Origin: Lepus europaeus
Lineage: Eukaryota > Chordata > Mammalia > Lagomorpha > Leporidae
Reading direction: 5' to 3'
Assembly: GCF_033115175.1 (NCBI RefSeq)
Contig: NC_084850.1
Location: 102,859,439 to 102,923,438 of the forward strand
DNA: 64,000 nucleotides
The notes under the pieces are model-generated. The model searched no databases, was not told the origin of the DNA, and worked only from the letters and a program-made list of their open reading frames with translations. Within the stretch, counting starts at the first letter, position 1, and every line of letters begins with the position of its first letter. The translations under genes were made by a program, and so were the position numbers. Below are positions 55,983 to 64,000 of this stretch, piece by piece.

Positions 55983-56577
55983 GGGTAGGCATTTGGCCTA
56001 GCAGTTTTTTTTAAAAAAAGATTTATTTATGTATTTGAAAAGTAGAGTGGGGGGAATAGCTTCCATCCACTGGTTCGCCCCCCAGGTAGCTACAATGGCT
56101 AGGACTGGACCAAGTCAAAATCAGGAGCCTGGAACTCTATCTGGGTCTGCTTCATGGATGGCAGGGGTCCAAGCACTTGGACCATATACTGCTCTTCCCA
56201 GGCACACTAACAGGCAGCTGGATTGGAAGTGGAGCAGCTGGGACTTGAAACAGAGCCCATATGGGATGCTACTGTGGTAGGTGGGAAATTAACCCTGGCA
56301 GTTATGATGTCAGTTAAGACCCCCCCCCCCCCATCGGAAGACCTAGGTTTGATACTTGTCTCCAGCTACTGATTCCAGGTTCCTGCTAATGTGGATCTTG
56401 GGAGGAACAATGATGGCTCAAGTAATTAGGTTCCTGTCACCCATGTGGGAAACCTGGATTGAGTTCCTGACTCCTTATTTCTGCTCGGCCCATCCCCAGC
56501 TGTTGCAGGCATCTCTGGAGTGAACCAATGGATGGGAGGTATCTATCTTTCTATGTCTCTCAAATAAATTACAATTT
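55983..56577 (+). mobile_element. C-type SINE, old subfamily, interrupted by an antisense SINE
   Basis: The head GGGGTAGGCATTTGGCCTAG precedes the break. After the nested copy it resumes with GATGTCAGTTAAGACCCCC, TTCCTGCTAATGTGGATCTT, AGTGAACCAATGGATGGGAG and CTCAAATAAATTACAATTTA. A C13 run marks 56321-56333. Confidence 0.82.
56009..56299 (-). mobile_element. C-type SINE, antisense, nested in an old SINE
   Basis: AAAAAAAGATTTATTTATGT, AGTAGAGTGGGGGGAATAGC (shortened purine tract), and end GGTGGGAAATTAACCCTGGC. The host site repeats CTAGCAGTT / CTGGCAGTT. Confidence 0.82.
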
Positions 56578-56584
56578 AAAAAAT

Positions 56585-56800
56585 TCTTTTAGTTGAATTA
56601 TTTTCATTTGAAAGAAAGCAAGAGAGAAATAAAGACAGAGACAGACAGATGGATGGAGAGAGATCTTCCATCCTCTGGTATACTCCTCAAATGCCCACAT
56701 TAGTCAGAGCTGAACCACGCTGAAACCAGGAGTCCAGAACTCCATCTAGATACACCACAAGTGTGGCAGGGACCCTAGTACTTGAGCCATCAGCTGGGTA
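56585..56800 (-). mobile_element. C-type SINE, old, antisense, truncated
   Basis: ATTATTTTCATTTGAAAGAA, GATCTTCCATCCTCTGGTAT, CAGGGACCCTAGTACTTGAG. It stops before the head region. Confidence 0.75.
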
Positions 56801-56865
56801 CACTAATTTTTTTTTAAGGCAAGATAGTTTGTATCTCTAGTTTTTTTGTGTGTTTGTTTGTTTTG

Positions 56866-57190
56866 TTTTTTAGATTTACTTATTTGAAAAGCAGAGTTAC
56901 AGATGAGAGGGAAAGACACAGAGAAAGAAATCTTCCATCTGCTGGTTCATCCCCCAAATGGTTGCAGCAGCCAGGGCTGGCGCAGATTGAAGCCAGAAGC
57001 CAGGAGCTTCTTCTGAGTCCCCCATATGGGCTCAGGGGCCCAAGGACTTGGGCCATCCTCTGCTGCTTTCCCAGAAGCATTCTGATCCAGGGAGCTGGAT
57101 CAGAAATGGAGCAGCTAGGACTCAAACCGGCGCCCATATGGGATGAAGTTGTGATAGCAGGCAGCTTTACCTGCTACACCACAATGCTTG
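56866..57190 (-). mobile_element. C-type SINE, antisense
   Basis: TTTTTTAGATTTACTTATTT, body with an insertion at CATTCTGATCCAGGGAGC, and end ACCTGCTACACCACAATGCT. Confidence 0.88.
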
Positions 57191-57775
57191 AGCCAGGGTA
57201 ATCTCTTATAAAGTTAAAAATACACTTGCCACATGATTCATCAATTCCATGACTACTTATTCCTTAAAAAAAAACCCTTAAGTTCACACAAAATTCTATT
57301 CACAAGATGTTAATAATACCTTTAGTCAAAATTTCAAAAAATGGAAGCAATCTTAATGTCATTCAGCTAATGAATGAAAAGCAAACTGGTGCCCCATACA
57401 ATGGAATATTACTCAATAATAAAAATGAACACACTACTGATACACACAAAAGCATGGATGAATCTCAAATGCATTACTCTGTGTGAAGGAAGCCACCACC
57501 AAAAGTGTACATTTGGTGTGATTCCATATGAGCATATTGACAGACAACAGATTAGTAGTGATCACCAGGGAATAAAGACAGAGTAGAGGAGTGGCTGTAA
57601 AGGAAGAGCATGGAGAGAATTTTCTTAGGGGGAAGTTACTAGAATTCTTCTCTATGTTGACTGTAGTTACATGTAGTAGCAGTAATATGACTTGATGCTT
57701 TTCTCAAAACTCAGAATTGTCCACTAAAAAGAGTGAATGTTATTGAAGATAAATTAAAAATTAAATGTTGAAACC

Positions 57776-58656
57776 CCCAGATATCTCTGGCTGTACTTTT
57801 TTTGCGATGGCCAAACAGTCTTGACCTTCTGAGCTCAAATGGATAAAAAGGTGGAAATAGGGTTTGCCCACAACCATGTCCAAGATCAGTGAGTTCACCC
57901 CTGTTTCAGACTGAGAAGCAGACTCTGAGATGGAGGTGAGAAGGCAGGATATTTAGTGGTGAGAGCCCTGGGGTCACTCCCTGTTCAAGGGAAGGGAAAG
58001 ATGCAGAACCAGACAGAGGGAGAAGTTAGGCTGTGATACAAGCATCTGTCTTGGCCTACCACATAGTGATCGTGGAAGATGAGATAGCTATTCAAAGTTG
58101 TCTCAAGTTGAAGGGAGAGGCCTGGGCCCCATATCATTCAGCTATTAGATGCAGGTTCACCACCAAAAGGATGAAACTTTGGAGAGGGTAGCTCTGTTAC
58201 ACCAATCAATCCCTGAAGTTGTTGACGCCCAAGGGATCTCTACAGGCACCTGAGGAATGTTTTCTTTATTCCTAAAGAAAAATCTGGACAGCACTCATCA
58301 CACTCCTGATCTCTTCACAGGAGATATTCTAACCTTTATTTTTACTACCTCTCTAAAGAGAAGGAATGATTTCCTGTTGAAATCAAATGACAAAACTTTG
58401 CTCATCAATTCTCTTTGAATTTTCTGACACACAAATTAACAAAAGATATTTTCTGGGAAAAGAGTGACTTCTCAGCAAAAAGCTTCCAATTTTACACATT
58501 TTTTACTTGTTGTAATATGCATAATTTATCTTGTGGAAAGGGAAACATAAATTGTAATGCAACTTACTTTGTTCATTTTATCAATTTCAACCTTTTTCTC
58601 TATAGTAAGGAACAAATAATTCTATGATGTATGTCAGGGCAGCTTTTATAATACTC
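57776..58656. other. Intergenic interval with no recognised element
   Basis: About 0.9 kb of unique-looking sequence upstream of CHST7. No coding or strong repeat signal was seen. Confidence 0.4.
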
Positions 58657-58669
58657 TTCACATTCTTTA

Positions 58670-58710
58670 TTTTTTGAAAGGCAGAGTTGGGGGGGAGGGA
58701 GGGAGAGATG

Positions 58711-58761
<51 letters not shown>

Positions 58762-59017
58762 TCTATCCGCTGGTTCATTTCCCAGATGGCCACAATGGTC
58801 GGGGCTGGGTCTGGCTGAAGCCAGGAGCCAGGAACTTCTTCCAGGTCTCCCAAGTGGGTGCAGGGACCCAAGGACTTGGCCTATCTTCTGCTGCTTTCCC
58901 AGGCATTAGCAGGGATCTGGATCAGAAGTGGAGCTGCTGGAGCTCCAACTGGCGCCCATATGGGATGCTGGTGTTGCAGGCAGTGACTTGACAGGTTTTG
59001 CCACAATGCTGGCCCCG
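58670..59017 (-). mobile_element. C-type SINE, antisense, with long (GA)n
   Basis: ATTTTTTGAAAGGCAGAGTT, G-rich start, (GA)n at 58715-58758, and end TTTTGCCACAATGCTGGCCC. The flanks CTTCACATTCTT (58657-58668 and 59019-59030) are a perfect target-site duplication. Confidence 0.93.
58715..58758 (+). repeat. (GA)n microsatellite in SINE
   Basis: About 21 GA units. Confidence 0.95.
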
Positions 59018-59259
59018 TCTTCACATTCTTAAGATGTTTACTTTCTCTCATGGTGAGGACTGGATGGGCTTCCAAGCTCTGGTCAAAGTGGGGTAAGGAT
59101 AATTCTAGAAATATTGTTAGGGTATTACTATATACCCCAAATATGAAGGTTGAACTGTGAGAGGAGGAGTTACCATCTTTTCTCCTTAAATGTAACTCCA
59201 TTCCCCGTGGTTCCCTTCCTACTTCTCAAGTGGCTCCATTTTAATGTCCTTAATAGTCT

Positions 59260-60340
59260 CCACCTAACCTCAAATATTGGGAATATCAAGGCTCTATGCT
59301 TGGACGCCTCTTTCCATTGTACTCAACTACTGACATTTTCCAATTGCCATGGCTTCTCTCAACAAGTTTACATTGTTCACTCTGAAATATCATCTTCAGA
59401 TTTCTCTCCTGAGCTCTAGTTCCTCAAAAGTTTCTAGTTCCGCCTCAACACTTCTGCCTGGATGCCCTCCAAGGCACCTCAAATTCCTCTTTGTCCCAAA
59501 CCGAAACCTTCTATAATTCTCTACAGATCTGTTATTTCTCACGGATTTTCTGCTTTGAATAATATTGTCATTACATGCCAAGATGCTATGATTAGAAACC
59601 TCATAGACATCTTTGTACATGCCTCCTCCTTTCTCATGCACCACATCCAGCCACCCTAGCCCATAAGGTCTACCATCTGAATGTCTTGTAAATATGTTTC
59701 TGTCATTGATTCTCTCCCAGCCATGATGTTACCATTCGTTGATCTGCAGTATGCTTTTCCTCTCTACATTTTCGTGAGCCATCATCTCTTAACTGGCCTC
59801 TGTTTCCATCCTCTACTGCTTCCACATCTGAATAACATGGCACTCTGAAGCCAGTAGGATCAAATTCAAACTCCTGTAGCCATCTCATTGGAATTTTCCC
59901 AGTGCTGTCCTTACTCCTTGGCATACTTTCTGAGTGTTTTCACAGTCTGGCCCTAATCTATCCCAACAGTCTCACTTCCTACCACTTCCTTCCTCTTCCT
60001 CCCCCATCTTCTGTTCCAGTTCTGTAGGCACGCATTATGTTATTAACACTGTGTGTTCTGGCCAGAGTGTTCTGGCTTCCACAAAAGATGAGGAATAATC
60101 AGTGCTTTGAGATGTGAGCGCAAGTTGTTCCCTCTGCCTGAAGTGCCTTTTGTGCACATCTCAGTCTGTGATATCCCACTCAGACATCAAGCTCACATAC
60201 AAAATTCTTTCAGCAGAATTAATGATTTGTCTTCATGGAAACTTTGTGCATTAAAATGCCTGTTTCCTACTGTTATGAGTTTGTTTTCCTTACTGGCTGG
60301 ACTGTGAATTCTGTAAGAAAACCTGAAATATAATAGATGT
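59260..60340 (+). mobile_element. L2 LINE relic, sense
   Basis: The motif order fits the 3' third of L2: ATCAAGGCTCTATGCTTGGA, TCTCTCCTGAGCTCTAG, CAAGGCACCTCAAATTCCTC, TTTTCACAGTCTGGCCCTAA, CCCTCTGCCTGAAGTGCCTT, CTGGCTGGACTGTGAATTCT and a terminal TAGATGTTCAATTGAGG. Frames are broken. Confidence 0.6.
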
Positions 60341-60344
60341 TCAA

Positions 60345-61430
60345 TTGAGGTTCAAATATACTAATGAAAATACTAGTGACTATAACACCCTTTGTATAAT
60401 TGACACATTAAGCTGGGACTAATTCCATGTACCCCATGTGAATTTTAATTATATGCTGTATTCTAACTTAGAAACTAGGTAAGAAAACAATGTGTTGAAC
60501 TTTAATGAAAGGAGAAGTAATTCTAAAGAACTGGTTGAGAAACAAAGAAAGGAGGGAGTCTTCATGGAAGAAAGGAGTGAAGACAAATCAGAAGTGGGTA
60601 TTTTTAAAGACAAATTTTCCCACTTCATCAGTCTGTCCCTGCTGTTCTGTTTCTGTAAATAGATAGGCTAATGTGACCAGATGATGAAAAGAAAATATCT
60701 GGTGAGAATACAGTACAAAGTAGATATTGAAGAAGTAGAAAAAGTCTATTCTTTATAGTAATTATGATTTTAAAATTATTCTTAGTCTGCTATTATAAAT
60801 GTTGTTTCTTGATGAATGGCTCTCTGTAAATGAATTCAAGATGTAGAAAAAGGTGAAAGGAAATAGACACAATTCTTTTTTAGTTTCTTAGCTCACTGGT
60901 CCATTTGGACAATTTATCTATATTTTATGAAATGTCACCATCTGCTGGAGAAAGAAAAGATGTACAATTTAACTTTGTGAAGTGCTAGCTTAAGTTGATG
61001 TGATTATATGGAAATACAGATTTTTTAGCACGATGATTGCCTTATCTCAGGTGGTGAAAAACTCCCAGATCACATATGCAAATATTACTTTCCCATTCTG
61101 CTTTGAGAATACTTTCTTCAATGGACAAACTGATCCAGTATCCTTTAAATTTTTTTTTAACAAGTAGCTATTTCTCATGGCTACTCATTCTGTTTTTCAT
61201 TCTTTGCAATTAGTACATGATATGGAAGTATTAAGTATTAAAACCAGTTAATGCAGAGGTGGGACTTCTAAAGCGGTTTAGTGAGAAGCTCAACAAACCC
61301 TTTTCTCAAAAAGCAATGACAAAGCTAACAAGAATGAAAAAAAAAAAAGGAAAAAACCTTTTCAGGACTTTGAAAATTGACCAGGAGAGGAAAGAGATTT
61401 TGAAAAAGACAGAAAAACATTTCAGAAGTG
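60345..61430. other. Intergenic AT-rich interval with no recognised element
   Basis: About 1.1 kb, AT-rich and unique to the eye. The short frame at 61259-61468 is lysine-rich only because of A-runs. Confidence 0.4.
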
Positions 61431-61637
61431 TTAGGGTACTTCAAAAGGTTTGTAGAAAATGGAACTAAAGGATAAATTTATTTTGCAAAAATTGAAATCT
61501 ATGCATACAAGAGGTCTTCAAAAATTTCATAAAAATGTAATCATGAAAAAAACAATGCATGCATTTCAAATATTTTCCACCTAAATAAATTTATCTTTTA
61601 ATTTAATTTTTCCACAGAATTTTTGAAGTATGCTCAT
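61431..61637. mobile_element. Palindromic MITE-like element, copy 7 (long form)
   Basis: It starts TAGGGTACTTCAAAAGGTTT, has an inner start AGGTCTTCAAAAATTTCATA, then ATGCATGCATTTCAAATATT and CACCTAAATAAATTTATC, and ends AGAATTTTTGAAGTATGCTC. Confidence 0.6.
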
Positions 61638-61904
61638 GGTGGCTAAAACATCTCAAATTAATCTACACACACTGTAATTTTAATGAATTCCATAGAGGAT
61701 AAATGCAGAGATCTATATCTAAACATACCATATTCAAATCATGGAAAATCAAATGGGAAAATGACCCATCAGGTATAAAGATAACATATCATATAAAAGG
61801 AACAACATTACTATAGCTAATCCTTTAATGTGAAGACTATATTTTATGTCAACAAACATCAAGAATTTTCAGGGATTCATGATTTCACCTGAAGAGCAAA
61901 ATAA

Positions 61905-62215
61905 GAGGTAGACATTTGGTACAGCAGTCAAGATACTGCTTGTGGTGCCATCCTCCTATATCAGAGTGTTTGGGTTTGAGTCCCAACTCTGCTTTGGATT
62001 CCAACTTCCTGCTAATGCACACCCTGGGAGGCAAAAGGTGATGGATCAAGTACTGGGATGCCTGCCACCTACATGGAGACTTAGATTGAATTACAGGCTT
62101 CTGGCTTTGGCCTGGCCCAGCTCTAGCTGTTGCAGGCTTTTGAAGAGTCAACCAGCAGATGGATAATCTCTTTGTCTCTCTATCTTTCAAAAAACGAAAA
62201 TAAATAAGTAAAAAG
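61905..62215 (+). mobile_element. C-type SINE, old subfamily
   Basis: AGAGGTAGACATTTGGTACA, CTTCCTGCTAATGCACACCC, ACCTACATGGAGACTTAGAT, GAGTCAACCAGCAGATGGAT, and tail CAAAAAACGAAAATAAATAA. Confidence 0.82.
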
Positions 62216-62768
62216 TTAGCAAAAAACAAATAAAGCACCAGAAATCAACCACATATGGGCTGAAATTTTCAAGTGCTTGGATGAAGAATTCAAAATATCT
62301 GTTTTGAAGACTAATGTCTGCTAATACTAACTGATAAAATCAAAAAGGGAGAGAACGATCCAACATGGGAAGTAGGAGACACAGCAGACTCATAGAATGT
62401 CAGATGTCCTAAACAGCACTCTGGCCTCAGAATCAGCCCTTAAGGCATTTGGATCTGGCTGAATAGTCTATGAGAGTATTTTAGGCATGGAAAGCCAAGA
62501 CACTCTGGAAAAAAAAAAAAAGAAGACCTAAATGAAAGATCTCAGCGAGTGTGATCCCAGTGGAAAGAATGGGGCCATCAAGGTAGGAGGTACCTTTCTC
62601 TGAAGGGAGGAGAGAACTTCCACTTTGACTATGACCCTGTCGGAATAAGATCAAAGTCGGCGTACCCTAAAGGCTTCCATAGCCTCGGCAACTCATGACT
62701 AGAGCCTAGGGAGATTATTGACGCCATAAACAAGAATGTCAAATTGTTAAATCAACATCAAGAGTCAC

Positions 62769-63180
62769 TGTGTACTTACATCCCATATGGGATCTGTCCT
62801 TAATGGGTTGTCCAATGTGAAGTAATGATATAGCTAGTACTGAAACAGTATTTTTACACTTTGTGTTTTTGTGTGGGTGCAAACTGATGAAATCTTCACT
62901 TAGTATATATTGAATTGATCTTCTGTATATAATGATAATTGAAAATGAAAAAAAAAACTTGGAGTTAATTTGGAAATTGCATAGAAAATTAATCAATTTT
63001 TTAAAAAATATATCATGTAGGATCTCTGTCTTTAATGTGCTGTACACTGTTATTTAATGCTATAACTAGTACTCCAACAGTATTTTTCACTTTGTGTTGC
63101 TATGTGAGGGCAAACTGTTGAAATCTTTACTTTATATATACTAAACTGATCTTCTGAATATAAAGAGAATTGAAAATGAA
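62769..63180 (+). repeat. Two diverged tandem copies of an about 175-base block in the L1 3' UTR
   Basis: Both copies contain GGGATCTGTCCTTAATG/GGATCTCTGTCTTTAATG, GCTAGTACTGAAACAG/ACTAGTACTCCAACAG, CAGTATTTTTACACTTTGTG/CAGTATTTTTCACTTTGTG, GATCTTCTGTATATAA/GATCTTCTGAATATAA and AATTGAAAATGAA. An AT-rich spacer of about 60 bases separates them. Confidence 0.85.
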
Positions 63181-63189
63181 TCTTGATGT

Positions 63190-63260
63190 GAATGGAAGGG
63201 GAGAGGGAGTGGGAAAGGGGAGGGTTGAGGGTGGGAGGGAAGTTATGAGGAGGGGAAGCC
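63190..63260 (+). repeat. G-rich polypurine tract of L1 3' UTR
   Basis: GGAAGGGGAGAGGGAGTGGG, AAAGGGGAGGG and GAGGGTGGGAGGGAAG contain many runs of three or four G, a known feature of mammalian L1 3' UTRs, with quadruplex potential. Confidence 0.85.
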
Positions 63261-63328
63261 ATTGTAATCCATAAGCTGTACTTTGGAAATTTATATTCAT
63301 TAAATAAAAGATAAAAAAAATCTGTTTT

Positions 63329-63676
63329 GGCCGGCGCCACAGCTCACTAGGCTAATCCTCCGCCTGCAGCGCCAGCACCCCGGTTTCTAGTCCCGGTCGG
63401 GGCACCGGATTCTGTCCCAGTTGCTCCTCTTCCAGGCCAGCTCTCTGCTGTGGCCCGGGAGTGCAGTGGAGGATTGCCCAAGTGCTTGGGCCCTGCACCC
63501 GAATGGGAGACCAGGATAAGCACCTGGCTCCTGGCTTCGGATCAGTGCGGTGCGCTGGTTGCAGCGCACCGGCCTCAATGGCCACTGGGGGTTGAACCAA
63601 CAGAAAAGGAAGACCTTTCTCTCTGTCTCTCTCTCTCACTATCCACTCTGCCTGTCAAAACAAAAAAGAAAAACAA
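63329..63676 (+). mobile_element. C-type SINE, young subfamily
   Basis: It runs from GGCCGGCGCCACAGCTCACT to CACTCTGCCTGTCAAAACAA and sits directly on the L1 poly(A) end. The flanks AAATCTGTTTT and AAATATCTGTTTC resemble a target-site duplication. Confidence 0.92.
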
Positions 63677-63741
63677 ACAAAATATCTGTTTCAAGGAAAC
63701 TCAACAAACTTCAAGAAAACACAAATAATTTGATATTACTG

Positions 63742-64000
63742 TTCTAAAGATATTAATTTACTAAAAGGCAGAGTTACAGAAAGAGAGAGGGAGTGACAGA
63801 GAGAGGTATCTTCCATTTGTGGGTTCACTCCTCAAATGGCTGCAGTGGCCAAGGCTGGGCCAGGCTGAAGCCAAGAGCCAGGAGCTTCATCTGGGTCTCC
63901 CATGTGGGTGCAGGGGCCCAAGGTCTTGGGTCATCTTCCACTGTTTTCCCAGGTGCATTAGCAGGGACCTGAAATAGAAGTAGAGGAGCTGGAACCCAAA
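63742..64000 (-). mobile_element. C-type SINE, antisense, cut by window end
   Basis: ATTAATTTACTAAAAGGCAG, GGTATCTTCCATTTGTGGGT, CATGTGGGTGCAGGGGCCCA and AGCAGGGACCTGAAATAGAA. The head complement lies beyond the window. Confidence 0.88.

Larger units (their letters stand above)
55290..57775 (+). mobile_element. Old L1, sense, broken by several SINEs
   Basis: ORF2 sequence appears at 55290-55560 (GATTGGAAGACTCAATATTG, GATGTCAACACTCTGCAAAT) and a bridging piece at 55854-55982. The 3' end is at 57195-57775 (CCATACAATGGAATATTACT, AAGCATGGATGAATCTCAAA, ATGAGCATATTGACAGACAA). There is no intact frame. Confidence 0.7.
62500..63328 (+). mobile_element. Rabbit L1 3' UTR and tail, sense, 5' truncated
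   Basis: AAGACCTAAATGAAAGATCT, CTATGACCCTGTCGGAATAA, GATTATTGACGCCATAAACA, then a duplicated block (62769-62950 and 63008-63180). A purine tract follows (63190-63260), then CCATTGTAATCCATAAGCTG and TATATTCATTAAATAAAAG with a poly(A) end. It is well preserved and therefore relatively young. It carries no reading frame. Confidence 0.85.

Noticed and set aside
63050..63340. 96-codon minus-strand frame
   Set aside because: The antisense of an L1 3' UTR, which is non-coding.

Overview
This window is nuclear DNA from a lagomorph, almost certainly the European rabbit or a close relative. About fifty copies of the lagomorph C-type SINE are present. Each has a tRNA-like head, a body rich in CTGGCTCCTGGCTTCGG-type sequence, a (CT)n tract and an AAATAAATAAATCTTT-type tail. 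LINE-1 3' ends of the rabbit type are also present. The gene content is X-linked in other mammals: the terminal exons of SLC9A7 on the plus strand and CHST7 on the minus strand, a convergent pair that sits in human Xp11.3.

Layout. From 1 to about 23.2 kb is the 3' part of SLC9A7. Three short coding exons (7087-7169, 11836-11941, 17111-17359) join in frame and encode the last 145 residues of the endosomal/trans-Golgi Na+(K+)/H+ exchanger NHE7. The introns carry old and young SINEs, an L1/HAL1 relic, a MER20 and palindromic MITE-like elements. From 17.36 to about 25.29 kb there is a stretch with no SINE at all. It probably holds the long SLC9A7 3' UTR, a short intergenic gap with a hAT-type element, and the 3' UTR-only second exon of CHST7 (candidate 24878 down to about 24120). 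From 24.9 to 46.6 kb is the presumed CHST7 intron, filled with a large old plus-strand L1 (about 26.9-31.65 kb) broken by SINEs, then further SINEs, MITEs and LINE pieces. From 46.64 to 48.5 kb is a CpG island with CHST7 exon 1, which holds the complete 486-codon reading frame. From 48.5 to 64 kb is CHST7 upstream DNA with no recognisable gene: L2-type, L1 and MaLR-type LTR relics, many SINEs and a nearly intact rabbit L1 3' UTR at 62.5-63.33 kb.

Both gene products act in the Golgi/trans-Golgi system (NHE7 in luminal pH and cation balance, CHST7 as a luminal sulfotransferase), but the sequence shows only that they are neighbours transcribed towards each other.

I see no operon, CRISPR array, phage-like system or new gene. 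The most unusual items are a 42-base segment shared, with 3 mismatches, between the inside of a SINE and unique DNA 2.4 kb away; a SINE flanked by a 33-base direct repeat; a recurrent palindromic MITE-like family that has twice been a SINE target; and the CHST7 intron that begins only about 30 bases after the stop codon. Transposon boundaries were judged by eye and may be off by 10-20 bases. Family names beyond C-SINE, L1, MIR, L2 and MER20 are tentative.
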